The position numbers were made by a program, and so were the translations under genes. Shown piece by piece: positions 26,032 to 38,454 of a DNA stretch of 64,000 nt; position 1 is the stretch's first letter; every line of letters begins with the position of its first letter. The DNA is from Apostichopus japonicus (lineage: Eukaryota > Echinodermata > Holothuroidea > Aspidochirotida > Stichopodidae). The notes under the pieces are model-generated. The model had not been told where the DNA came from. It searched no databases and worked only from the letters and a program-made list of their open reading frames with translations. Where the stretch lies: NCBI RefSeq assembly GCF_037975245.1, contig NC_092561.1, positions 13,637,001-13,701,000 of the forward strand. The letters run 5' to 3'.

Positions 26032-26277
26032 ATGCCGGTCCGTTGTGGTGTTGGGGGCTGCATAAATATCATTACCCATGCAATTAGCCTTCATCCATGG
26101 CTGAAGGACGAAAAAAACACGGCGATTATGACCAAGTTAGTGCACAACACCATCGCCGATTTCACTGGGCCTAGCCAGTATGCAGCTCCGAATGAAGCGA
26201 ACACTTCACGGAAGCATACTACGATCCCTCCTTTTTGTTATGAAATAAAACAAATGGACTTTAACGGTTCGACATAA
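26032..26277 (+). pseudogene. THAP-type zinc-finger remnant in transposon
   Basis: The 81-codon frame begins MPVRCGVGGCIN, matching the Cys-pair start of THAP domains, then ISLHPWLKDE (the usual position of HxFP) and ADFTGPSQYA. The second Cys-His pair is not recognisable and the frame ends early, so the DNA-binding domain is broken. It is carried inside the TTAA element and is probably not expressed as a working protein. Confidence 0.5.
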
Positions 26278-27584
26278 AAGAGTCATTCTTCTGTCAAGTA
26301 ATCCACAAAAAACTACTCTGAAGACCAGATCGGGGAACAGGAAACCTCCAATGGGGCAAGTGGCGATCCTTAGGAGGTAGCGCGCCGAGCACTAGTAGTA
26401 CTATAGTATTAGCGTTACTACACTGAAGTCGCAATAGACGAAGAGATTTTACTGTATCATCTAAATTAACACCCCCTTCATTGCTCTATTGTATACTAAT
26501 AAGCTATGAGGTTAGCTTCAGAAGCGGTGGGTTACATCTTCTTGTGAACAAATCTCAGTGCCCCAATTTATTTCTGGAATATGCTGGATCAGTTAGTTAT
26601 AGCAATAATTTCTTATTCCTATTCCAGGAAAACCATTTTTTATGTTGTGGAGCCTGGAGTGGGGGTAATGGGGATGGGTCAAAATAGGTAGGTAAAAAGA
26701 TTTTATTCCAAAGGGTGTTTAATTAAATCTCAAAGCGATTTATTTTAAAGTCACAGAGCCAAAATTTCACACCACATAGTTCAAGTGTTAAATCATTGAA
26801 CAAAATTTATTCAATATCAGTTCTAGACAGTCATTCTGGACAATCTGAACTAACATTAACAACAATCATTGTATTATATGACATAAAAGTAAAACTGTAC
26901 TTTCCATAAACATTATCATTCTTAAATTACACTAATGTAATTTGTGACATCAAAGGAGGTTAAAAGAAAACAACTTACATGAATTTTTTGGCTTTAAGCC
27001 TACAAAGCAGTTGCATGTCCATCGCTATCAATCGTTGTTATGACAAATTAATTAGAATAATCCAGAAGCAAATACAATAAAGGGTTATTTAAACCAAGAA
27101 ACACTGCACGAAGTAACTCACATGCAAAAATGTTACACAAGCACGACGACACGTACAACACTGATGGGCAATATGAAACACAGCATCACACGCATTAAAA
27201 CAATCGAAGACCATTAACAGGGTGTACAGCTGAGTTTTTGAAGAAAGACTACAAAACAAACCAACTGCTGCTGAAGAAACAAAGTCTAAACATTCAAGAG
27301 TTCTGCTGCCTCCATTGGTCTTTATTATGACTTTTCTGTCAAATATCATTGGTGATATGGATATTTTGGCTTCCAGATTAAAGGTACGAATCAAACGTCT
27401 GGGAGGTAAATGCCCCTAAAAAGGTCAATGCCTGTTCCCTTATGCACATATTATATGACATCACGGTCACGCCAATACTTGTGTCCAAATGCTTCAAAAC
27501 ATGCCTTTTCTTTCATTGTTGATGTTGGGTCTGGAAAATAACCTTTTCATCCTGAATTAAAAGTCTTGAATTTCAATATATCAA

Positions 27585-28450
27585 CACTGAGGGAACCCTG
27601 ACGGATTGGTAATCCAACACAATCGTAGTTTAGAAAAGGTGTTTCTGGAGGAATTTCTCAACCAAGGCTTCCTATACAATGAGTTTTCTCCTGGCAACTT
27701 GAATCCAGTGTAATGACCATTGGCTGGAAAATCACTTCTGATCCTTTGGACTGCACATGATGGTAGCACAACCCTGACGTGTCTTGCTAGGAACCCCAAG
27801 TATCATTGAAACTGTTGACCGTAGGCTATGTATCTGTACTGCCTGGGAAAAAATTTATGAAAGTTCAAAATGTATTAATGTTGGCCATGATGTCCACAAT
27901 ATCAAGCAGGCATACAATGTACAGTTATGGTTACATTTGTTGTGATTTTACACCTTCCATGTATCATGAAACATTCTTTTGTTTCAGAAAATTGATTTGC
28001 AAAACTCTAGGCCAAAGTACTAGCCAAGTAATAATGAGTATGAAATAACACATATGCCTACCTAGCATGGCTGCATAATGCAACTTACATCCCCTAGCCA
28101 AACTTTCAGTATGCAACCAACCCTACTAGTACTACACACTCTACATATGGGTTGTAAGTTACCGTAACACAATACGGCTTAGGGTGTTCCGCGAATTCCA
28201 ACAACACATGCACAAAATGGACTGGATTTTGTTTTTAAATGCTTCGTTAATAAATTCTTACCACGTTGTATGTTCCTTGCAATGGTTTCGAACGGATTTC
28301 TTCTTCGATATGTTGTGGAGCTTCAATTTCGGCTCGTTTAACAGGCTCGAACTGATACGGTTCTAACACCTCCGCTCCACCCTCAACGTTCGGTTCAATA
28401 TTGGAATGATCATCGCCTTCACTCTCTGCTTCGAATATGAGAAAGGGCAC
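27585..28450 (-). pseudogene. P2X7 intracellular-domain-like ORF remnants in transposon
   Basis: Minus strand: an N-terminal piece (28450 to about 28260) has an acidic stretch and LEPYQFEP, and a later piece (27799 to about 27690) has RVVLPSCAVQRIRSDFP and YTGFK. From memory of the family, both resemble the start and the end of the zinc-binding P2X7 intracellular-like domain found in many invertebrate transposon-linked proteins. The cysteine-rich centre is absent and the space between the pieces has stops. Low to moderate confidence because it rests on short motifs. Confidence 0.4.
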
Positions 28451-28893
28451 TCTAATTATAGCCCAATTTCACTGCCTAGTGAAGAACCATTATCACTTTG
28501 AACTTCGGTTGCCGCAATTGGTTCTGGATCCGCCATTTCACAGGAAATTTTGATTTGATATCGCACTTGTGATCGGTGTTTTGTTTAGTAACCACTAGTG
28601 GTATGTGTACTTGTCTACTGTGTACGTGAACGGTATTGTAAGCAGCGACAACAAATGTGTTCAAAACGTGACGTCACATGACGTCATGCGAATCGAAAAA
28701 TTTTCGAGTAAACAAAGTTTCAAACGCCGAAAAGGGTAAATTCATTCTCAATTTTCGACTTGAAAAATCAAGTTTTAAACTGGCAGATTGGTTGATACAT
28801 GTTCTAGAGAACATTCTTTGATGGATCCCAAAAATATAGGACTTTGAAATTTTCGTGTCATGGCCACTTTAAAAACATATTACTGTTAAAAAC

Positions 28894-31130
28894 ATGATTA
28901 AGAAGGCAAACAGTTCTCTTCATTTCAGTAGTCCGAGCGTTCGTTCTACGCTTCTTCTTTCAGTCATGAGGTATCATTGTGGGCTCATAATTGACGCACT
29001 TAAGGATTTGATCAACGATGTCTATCAAGAAAAAATCCAAATCACTCAAGTCTATACAATTTTCATGTGTCCAGTTCCTCAGAAGTGCACTAATCTTAAA
29101 ATGACAGTCGGACCAGACGGGATTCCAAGTAGGTTCATTAAAGAGTTTGCATGTGAATTCAGTATCCCTATAACTGACATTTTTAACACATCCCTAACTG
29201 AGGGCGTAGGACCCCAAATTTGGAAGGATGCTAATATTGCTCCTAAACTGAAAGAAATGCCGACAGGCGACAACAATTTTCAGGTTGAGACCCATATCTC
29301 TAACATGCCACCTTGCTAAAGTTTGTGAAGGTTTTGTTGCAAACTGGGTACGCAATGATATGTCTATATATATATATATATCGATCGTAATCAATATGGT
29401 AGTATTAAAAGCTCCGTAATTATTAATCATTGCTTAATTGAACTTCTTGATGTTTTCTATAAAGGTACTGATCAAGGGCGGCGGAAGCACTTTCAATCTG
29501 GGGGGGCACCGACATCAAAGGGCACTTTGCAGAAATTCGATTGGACTGATGCAGCCTTATATTTAGTACCCTTTATAACTTTTATTTATTTGCGTATACA
29601 CATCACTCCATCAACGTCCACCCCCCACCCCCCTCAATGAAAATATGCACACTAGCACTGCAATATCCAATGTGCAAATTGGGAAACAAGGAACAAGTTT
29701 TCTTTTGAGACAAAATTAGGTGAAATCATGCTAGTTGCTAATGTAGGAATCTTCCGAATTAGAGTTTATTTCTTGTTAATATCTTTCACAAATTTTTTCC
29801 ATTCGAAATAGCTTTGAGTTTGACCCACAGAAATTCACTAAAAGTCAGGGGCGTAGCCAGGATTTGCAAAGTTGTAGGGACGACTGTACAAGAACATTTT
29901 TGGTTTTAAAAACCCCTCAGATGGCCGGAAACGGCCCTTCCCGAGTGTTCATTCTGGTTCCCTGGCCTCTTGCTAATTTGAGACACCTCAATTTTTATGT
30001 AGAAAAAGGGCACATTTTTAACCTGAGGAAAAGTGGGGGGCACGTGCCCCCTGTGCCCCCCGGTTCCGCCGCCCTTGGTACTGATATAGGTAATACGATA
30101 GGGTCGCTTGTTGTGACTGACTTTACTAAAGCATTTGATTGCGTATACCATACCTTAGCTATCAAAAGATTGTATGAGTTCGATGTTAGATGCGAAATTG
30201 TACCTTGGATAGCTGATTTTCTCACCTCTCGTCGGCAAAGAGTAATGCCATTCTGGCATCTCAACATGGGAAACACTATATTGTGGAACAGGGAACAAAC
30301 TTAGGACTACTATATTCGTTGGTATAATAAATAATGCTTTAGAAACGGCTAGTTCCCCCTGTTTTAAGTATGTCGATGATGTGAGCCTAGCGCAGGTTCG
30401 ACTGGTTACTCAGCCAAGTCAGATTGGTCAGGACGTTCACAATATTGATATATGTGCCACTAATAATCACCTCGAGCTCAATCCCTCGAAATGTAAGCTC
30501 ATTCCAATTTTGTTTTCAAACGCAGCCTCCTATAATACATACGCTTATGATTGGCGGTAACTTACTTGAAGTTGTGGTTAACTGATACCAATCTTCTGGG
30601 ACTGAGGGTACAGTCGGGTCTGGGCTGGGAATCACAGGTCAACAACATGGTTATACTAAGGGCAGTCGTAGATTATATATGTTAAATAGGTTAAAACGAT
30701 TTGGGGTTCCCATCGAAGATTTGGTGTCGGTTTATAAAGCTTATGTTCGCCTTGTTGTGGAATATGCTACTCCAGTGTGGCATGGTGGCGTTACTGCTGT
30801 TCAGGCCAACGGTCCGGAGCGTACCCAGAAACGAGCGTGCCGTATCATTATAAGTGCCAACTACAACTCGTACACCAAGCCCTTGAAACTCACCGATCTC
30901 CAGCTGCTGGCAAATAGGCGAGTTAAACTTTGTACCAATTTCGCCATAGGATGTACTTAGTCCGATAGATATGCCAAGCTGTTCCCTGCTATCCATACCA
31001 CACATGGCATGTCCTTAAAAAACCCAAACCCTACCAGGAAATTAAGCATAAGACGAACAAGTACGGAAATAGTGCAAGAAGAATTATACACTAATGATTT
31101 TGGTGTATTTGTACCTGATTAGTCGTATTG
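28894..31130 (+). mobile_element. CR1/Jockey-type LINE fossil (reverse transcriptase), interrupted
   Basis: Reverse transcriptase blocks occur in order: GPDGIPSRFIKE (29110), QIWKDANIAPKLK, LRPISLTCHLAK (after a frameshift near 29285), CLIELLDVFYKGTD (to 29472), then after a 605-bp insertion IGNTIG, VVTDFTKAFD (30113), RRQRV, YVDD (catalytic, about 30368), and the C-terminal YVRLVVEYATPVWHGG and QKRACRIII (30740-30850). Frameshifts and stops show it is dead. No endonuclease domain is seen, so it is 5'-truncated. A (TA)n run interrupts it near 29362. Confidence 0.85.
29473..30077. mobile_element. Non-autonomous hAT-like element inside the LINE
   Basis: 605 bp with perfect 14-bp inverted ends CAAGGGCGGCGGAA and TTCCGCCGCCCTTG, flanked by the 8-bp direct repeat GTACTGAT (29465-29472 and 30078-30085). 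An 8-bp duplication and CA-start ends are the hAT signature. Removing element plus one repeat joins the LINE frame exactly (KGTD to IGNT). Inside, near 29850, CAGGGGCGTAGCCAG looks like the end of a second, nested and truncated hAT-like MITE. Confidence 0.9.
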
Positions 31131-31429
31131 ATTAGCTTTTACGCAAGAAGGGGGGGGGGGGTCGATTGAATTTTCCTTGTAAATTTGTAGGTTGTCTTTA
31201 TTTATTATTTATTTGTGTGTCTTTTGTTCTTCTTCCTTTAGTGTTATCGAGTTACTGTTCTTCCTTTATTTGTGATTTTTTTTTTATACTGTTACTCTTA
31301 TGTAATTTGGCTTTGGGCCAAGATATGATATGCAACAAACTACTACATGATTATTGTAACGTACAATTGAGAAGAATTTCACCAAAAAATGTCTGCCATG
31401 TCAAGTTCTTTCATACCCCGAAATGGACA

Positions 31430-31745
<316 letters not shown>

Positions 31746-32147
31746 CATTCGTCGAAAGCTAACTTTAACTTTTGTGTGAGTATACATCAACTGACTCTGG
31801 ATGCTGTTTGCTATGCTCTGAGCCTCTAAGCTCAGACAGGTCAGGTCCCAGAGAGTATAGTGGTATATTGTTGAGGTAAGTTTGGTTATTTTTAGGAAGT
31901 ACGATTTCCAAAAATACGTGCAAAACTGGGGGAGGGTGTTAAAAGCAATAAAAAGCCACGATTTGATCAACGCATACCTGAAAGGGATTCAAACTCATGA
32001 AATATATCACACTGCTTCGCTGTGAAAAGGTTGCGTACTGTATCGTTGATAATAATAATTGAAGGTGCGTCAATTACGAAGGCGCGTCAATTTTAAGCCT
32101 GACTATACTGAAAGAAGAGTTACACAGTCGTGTGCACCCTCTACATC

Positions 32148-32836
32148 ACGTCGCCAACGAGGTAAATGAATCTGGAGAAACTATCACACAGTAAATACGC
32201 GAGTACGCGCGTACCAAGTATGGAGGGTCATGTGATGTGTTCCAGGTGGTACTAATATACTACTCTCCCTATTACGCATGATGGTTTCACCCAACTAGTA
32301 CGTAAATGTGTTTGCGTGCTTAGAGCAGCAGACGACACCCGTTACCTAGCAATAACCGTGCCTGTAGCCTAACGTGATAGCTATATTCCCGTCGAGCAGC
32401 ATTAGGCTCTGTTCCATGGAGAATTCCGTGGCTGCATTGAACTAAACATTTCCCCACATTTCCCATTTCTACATTCACTTATAGCGTGTAGTTATAACGT
32501 TAGGCCATATGAGACAAAGCTTGCCCCTAGAGCTGTATTAATAAGTAAGATTATGTAGAAAGCCTGCCTTCATTCAAGAGAATAAGGTTGAACGTTAGCA
32601 TATTAGCACTATTTCGTAGGTCTGAAGTACCAGTACCTTCTTATGCCGTTAGTTCCCATGTCCGAACCGACCAATCTTTCACGAAGTCACTATCACTGTT
32701 CTCGAACTGCTACAGAGAAATATAAGTGTAGTACCACCCTGGAACACATCACATGACCCTCCATACATGGTACGCGCGCACCCAATTGACATGAATCCTC
32801 CAGATTCATTTACCTCGTTGCACGTCGCAGAACTAC
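32148..32836. repeat. Inverted repeat with about 115-bp arms upstream of LTO1
   Basis: The left arm (about 32148-32265) reads ACGAGGTAAATGAATCTGGA, then GCGCGTACCAAGTATGGAGG and TCATGTGATGTGTTCCAGG. The right arm (about 32725-32836) is its inverted copy. Arms are separated by about 450 unrelated bases. It ends about 130 bp before the LTO1 start codon, so it may overlap the promoter or 5' UTR. No target duplication was seen. Confidence 0.65.
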
Positions 32837-32963
32837 ACCTTATGAAAGATTTCATAGAAAATCGTCGACCCATATATATGTTTATGTGGCCTACTGTATG
32901 TATCGTATAACAACAAAGGCAGTAATATCTTGATTATCTATAAGTATTGAAATTAACATAACA

Positions 32964-35900
32964 ATGACATCTGTCGACGCTGAAGGAGACTTTTTAGATA
33001 CTGTCTTCATGGCAGAAGATAGGTATTTGCACGAATAAATTTTATAGTTTCGCACATACAGTAGCCTAACCAACCTTTAGGCCTAGGCCTACCCTATGCT
33101 TAGTATTACTATTAGTAAGTTTATCGGCCTATAATATAGATATATGGTTTGCTCACAGTCACAGGTGCATTCAATATCAGTTTTGTTGTTCACTGAATGC
33201 AATATTTGAACTTTTTAATCCCCTGTTGTGTTTATCATTAATACAGGAGCAGCATAAAATAACATTGGTAGCTTATTATCTGTTATGGCCTGGGATATCA
33301 ACCTAGGCATAGGCCTACATTTTGGAAACTTAAAGTTCAGTACCACAAAGTGCCGTACATGAAGCCACCAGTGATATAATTTCCTTCAAAAATTGTATTT
33401 ATTTCATTAGGAAAGAAAATTGGAATACACTTAAAGAATTAGCTCTTCCGTTATATGTTATTTGTCATATTGTTAATCTCTGAATTGTTATTGAAATGTA
33501 CCGTGTAAATGTCTCTTATACCTCACTGAGGTGATGTGGAGAAAATAAACTGAAACCCTTCCCTTAATATTGAAATTTGTGTAATGTTGAAGTCGGTTTA
33601 GGACTAAAGAGGTCTAAAAAGTGTTATTTTATCACAATTTTTTAAAATTGGAAGTATATAATAGTCAACAAACATCTTTCAGTAGAACTCTTTTTTTTTT
33701 TGTCTTTACAGTAGGTCTACTAAATTATGCAACAGGAAATAAGGCCATTATACTTGCAGTTCAGTAGGGTTACAGTGTAGGCTACAACATAGCCTAACAT
33801 TCACTTACCATAAAACAGGCTAGGCACCCACTTTGTGTGAAGACTCATGAGGGGAATAAAGTACTGTTAACTGTAGCATTGGGATTGCTTTTATTTTTAC
33901 TTTAGTAGGGCTTCAGATTCAAGATTAGTCTTTCCCAGTTTCCCTATTAGGTTTTGACATAATATCGTAAGATAAAAAACAAGTTTAATATTTATATTTA
34001 TTATGCATTGTAAGTATGGGAAAATAAACAACTGGATTTGAATTCTGATGCAATCCTACTACAGAAGTACTTTATGAGAGGTGTACATGTATGTTTAGTA
34101 AACACAATTAGTGGTTTTCAGTCCCATTTCCATATTTGGTGTTACTGTTACAAGTTCCAGCGGTCGTAACAGAATGAACTAAGTTTAAACACAGTTCACA
34201 GATAGACAATGACTGTAACATTAGAATTAGTAGCTCCAAGGGAAAGTAGAATTTATTGTGTGAAGACGTCCATCACATACTGTAGAAAACATATTAAATA
34301 GGCGCAATACGGAACAAATGTTGGAGACTTATTAACATGACTTCACTCTGTTCTGTCCAAGAGACTCCGTTCAGTCAAAGAGAACTCTGTTCAATCATAA
34401 AATTAATTAACCAATGCAAGGAGGGGATTCAAACAAAGAATTAACATTAGTTAAATGAAACAGACAGCACAGGCTGTTACTGTCTCTGTTCAGTCTCTTG
34501 ACATTTCTGTTACTATAAATGTTAGATAAAAACCTGGTGTTTGTAACATTCTAATTTAAACAAATTTAACAAAACAAACAAATTTAAAAAAAAAAACAAT
34601 TAAAACAAACAACATACAGTAGTTTCAAAATATGTGTTTTTCCAATTTAAACTTATATCTCTGCATAAGTTTTTTTAGTAACATCAGTGTCAAGTGTCAA
34701 GATTAAAGAATATGCTCGATTTCAGTCAGTGAGAATTAAGTTAACAAATCCTGCTTTTACAGTAAGGGTTTGTGGTAATATTCACACTTCCAGTATGTTT
34801 CTAAAAGGTAGTAATATAAAGACAATGCTACTTTTACACATATTGTTTAGGCTAGGCCTAGGCTCTCATGCACTGTGCATAAAGTACATTCATCAATTCA
34901 AAATCATTTGAATCATTTCCAGAAGCTATGAGTGTCAAATAAGATGATAGCTATTAAACTTTTGATGTGAAGAAGTAAACTCTGGCATTGATAAAGTTGA
35001 TTGAGAAGGAGATGATCAATAAGGTGTTACCACCAGTCACTATTTTAAAAGCTGCTGTACATACAGTATGTATGTATATATATATGTATGTATATGTATG
35101 TATGTATTTTAGATCCTCCTGCAAGCAGGAACTCGCGAAGAAGCCTCATTGGCTTATCAAAGCCGCAAGCTGACCAAAGTCAGTCTCTTCTCTTTCATTC
35201 ATATTTAACGTCCAACAATATGAAATGTTAATTGTCAACAACCCTGTAACTGGACGACATACATTAATCTGGGAGTGACTCGAACCGGGGACCTTATGAT
35301 TGAAAGGCACCGGCGTTAACCACTGAGCTAACACTCCTATAAGTATATACATATCAACTGTAGCATATTGGGAGAACACTGATGATCTTTGCCATTATCC
35401 TTTCTTTCAACTATAGATTGCAACAAGATGGATACGATGAAGGATATGAGGTTGGAAGAAAGGCCGGCTTAGTACAGGGTCAGGAAGCGGGAAGACAGAA
35501 AGCAAACCAGATTGGTGGGGAGATTGGTTTCTACAATGGATGTGTACATGTATGGATAGCAGTAATTCAAAAGGAAGAAGTACTAGATGGGAAGGAAAGG
35601 TATATTTTAATAATAATTATAACACATAAATTATATATGTCTTTGGTATTGTAGTAGATGGAAAGGGTCATGTTTTAGTGTCGTTGTTTGTCCCTGAGGA
35701 GGGATGCAGGGAGGTGGCCAGGGTTTGTAACATTAGAAAGTGTAAGAATTTAAAATGGGTCATTCTATGCCAAATCACTCAATTATAGGATGCATTCTCA
35801 TATATGACCAAACTCTGATATAAGTGAAACTCCAGAATATTGTTCCATTATATATATCTTGGGTACTGTTAGCCCTATGTTACAATATTCTGGTGCATCC

Positions 35901-37384
35901 CTACTTTTCAGAGGGCCATGGGTGATGTTTTCTGTGACCTTGTTTCGGGAATAATGGAACAATCTGGTCGAGTCTCGGCAAATCAAACTGGTAACCTGGG
36001 ACCACTTGTGATTTGGCATGGAATGACCTTGGAAGTAGAACTGATTAAAACATACTGTAGCATGTGTAGACAGATCATAATTTTAAATTAAGCAGGAAGG
36101 AAGTAGCTCCTTACTAAACATGATATGTAGAAAGCATAATACTACAGCTCCAATGATCAAACTTGATGTGATTATCTTCTATTACACAACTGAAAAGGAC
36201 TTAGTAGTCTAATTAATTTGGTTTATAAGTAAAATACCTGGCTTACAATATAGAGCTGATGAAGTGTAATGCACACATGCATGCAAATTATGTCTTGACA
36301 AAATTCAAATTCAAGGGAAGGTGCTGCCATTGACAAGAGCAGTTTGGAATGGTTAAGGGGCCAGTATTTAATGCTGTACAGTATGAAAGATGCACCAAAG
36401 GAGATTCACGTTGTAACTCAGAAGATATTGTTCTCTCCCTGAGGCTACCTTAACTTTCCAGAACTTTGTCAAAACCAACATCTCCTGGAATTTCAGCCAT
36501 TACATCCAAATAGGAGTTCTTCCACTGGCCCTGCTTTCTAACTGGACATTTCCGCTCTTCTGAATCCTGCATAATACCAAGCTGTACTGTAATTCTTGCT
36601 TTTCTGTATTTGACAGGAAATTAAAAGCATTACAAGGATTAAAGGCTCTGTTGGATGGATTTCAAGTACACGATATCAGCAGAGAAGATTACTGGGACAA
36701 TGTCACTAAGATACGAGCAAAATTCAAACAGGTTAGTGTTCGTTAAGGAATGAAGCAAATTTTCAGTTGACATACCTTCAGTTAGTGATATTTCCAATGT
36801 ACTTCTTACTACCTACAGTATATAGAGAACTGTGCTGTGGGTATAAACTAGTTATCATCATTTACCAATAAAACGTTTTATTGAAGAGCAGTCCCTTGTT
36901 TGTCTGTTTAAGAACCAAGACACAAGATAACTTTTTCATGCCCAAAATCAGTGAACTAATTGCCTCGTTTCTAAGAGAACAAATCTTTGAGTGTTGTTTG
37001 CCTGTTTTATATGATCTTCTTAATTTTGGTAAAAGTTCATTAATATTATCTGGTGTGATTGGGAGTAACTTGATAGCAGGATGATGGAGGGCCGAGGCTA
37101 GAACAGAAAAAATTATGTCATTGGTCACTTGTTTAGTAGGAGATAAATGCTTTTAAGTCTGATGACCTTAGAGTGTTGTTGCAAATGTAACAACAATGAG
37201 TAGATCCCTTCCTTGTTTTAAACATATATACAATGGGTGAATACGTTGTGCAGATGTATACCGTCCAGCATGTTGTGGGCCTTTCCTTTTCGAGTTGTCA
37301 TTCTGTTTCTTTCAGGTGTCATCTTTGTTGAAGATTCCTACCGAATTTATAAACAAATCTGCCGCTACCAGTCTGTCTTTCTGA
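32964..37384 (+). CDS. LTO1: LTO1 / ORAOV1 homologue, Fe-S delivery adaptor
   Basis: Exons 32964-33022, 35417-35599, 36617-36731 and 37316-37384 splice into 426 nt, 141 aa (human about 137). The N-terminus MTSVDAEGDFLDTVFMAED is followed by glycines every fourth residue in GYDEGYEVGRKAG and on to GGEIGFYNG, the deca-GX3 motif of the Yae1/Lto1 family, with one G replaced by A. The middle has LKALQGLKALLDGF and RAKFKQVSSLL; the end is TSLSF. In yeast and human, LTO1 with YAE1 links the cytosolic Fe-S assembly machinery to ABCE1. A C-terminal [LIM][DES][WF] peptide is the known targeting signal, and LSF fits it. All junctions are GT-AG and phases agree. A SINE lies in intron 1. An AATAAA is at 37845-37850. 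Confidence 0.93.
35062..35337 (-). repeat. tRNA-derived SINE with (TACA)n tail, copy 1
   Basis: In LTO1 intron 1 on the opposite strand. The head at 35337 reads GGAGTGTTAGCTCAGTGG with TTAACG, then CCCCGGTTCGAGTCACTCC. The body is about 229 bases and the tail on + is TATGTATGTA-like at 35062-35108. It is nearly identical to 11581-11864, so the family was active fairly recently. Confidence 0.85.
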
Positions 37385-38450
37385 CAAGGACTAGTTGAAT
37401 GATGGACACAGGAAGACAGCTTTGTCTGAGAGAGTACTTGGATGAGAAAGAACCAAGTACATTCAAAGGTACTGCAGTAATGGTACAGTATCTCATGCAT
37501 TTCAAAGCAATATTCTCTGTGCCATGAGTTGGATGAAAGCCATTCTAAACTTCTTGACTCACCCTACCCCCAACATCCCACATATATCTGGGTAGTTAAT
37601 TATACAACCAGTAAATGATTGCATGGAGTTGAGGACATTTTTACACATTATTATATAATTTTGGCTAATTTGTGAGGTGATGATAGCCTAAAAGGCTAAA
37701 CCCAAATATTGCATTAGGATTGTTGGGAAGATTGAATATTACTGGCAGTAAGTACTCCATAAATATGTCAATTTTATGACAAATGATATCTTTCAGTGAG
37801 TAGTGAGCCATTGTCATGAACTCTGAAGGCCTTTTTTATTTAATAATAAATTTTTCATTATTGTAAATATATGCAATATGAGGCATTTACGACTTACTTT
37901 TACTGGAAATTGAAGTGGCACATTGTGGTGGTTTTGTTTGGATTTAATTTTGCTTTAGAGACAGAAGTTCTAAGCTGATGTAATGTGTGTTCAGAGATCC
38001 CCTTCATTGATTATATAAACCATTCAGTGAGGAAATTCAAATGTACTTAACCGTGGCTGCAGAGAAATATTTTGCAGTCTTCTATGACCATGCATCAAAG
38101 ATGAAAAGTGAAGTTCATGCAATGACACAAATATCAGAAAGTTAATGTCAAATATGACAAGAATTATCAAAAGTTCCATTATCCTGTTTATGGTTTGTAT
38201 TTGGTCATGTCTCAGAGACTATTGTTGTTCAATTCACAAAGTCTGTAAATTTTTGCAAAATCTTCTCTCAAAACTTCATACATGTTGAGTTACAATAGAT
38301 ACTAATATTTGTGCGTTATAAATATTATTAAAGACATTGAGATCATTTTCACTTTTGACATCTGTATATTAAATTGATATAATTCTTCATCTCTGCAGGC
38401 AACTGAAGTCACAGACTGTTCCGTTGTTAGAAGGACCTGTATGATACTTT
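37385..38450. other. LTO1 3' region and intergenic
   Basis: Probably the 3' UTR of LTO1 up to the AATAAA at 37845. Beyond that, AT-rich sequence with no gene that I can support. Confidence 0.4.
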
Positions 38451-38454
38451 TACG

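Larger units (their letters stand above)
25675..28868. mobile_element. TTAA-flanked DNA transposon (Kolobok-like), decayed, 3.2 kb
   Basis: Ends are inverted: AGAGGCCATGACACGAAAA on the left, and on the right the complement of AGTGGCCATGACACGAAAA. TTAA lies on both sides (25671-25674 and 28869-28872). A further ACATATTACTGTTAA is present outside both ends, so the target already held a short tandem repeat or it arose on insertion. TTAA duplication plus a THAP-coding remnant fits Kolobok, where both are known; piggyBac also uses TTAA. Inner coding pieces are listed separately. No intact transposase is seen. Confidence 0.7.

Noticed and set aside
35275-35337. Possible tRNA gene (A and B boxes)
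   Set aside because: No full cloverleaf and a second dispersed copy with a microsatellite tail, so it is a SINE head.
35382-35654. 90-codon frame taken as a single-exon gene
   Set aside because: Its middle is exon 2 of LTO1 (35417-35599). The frame runs into introns on both sides.
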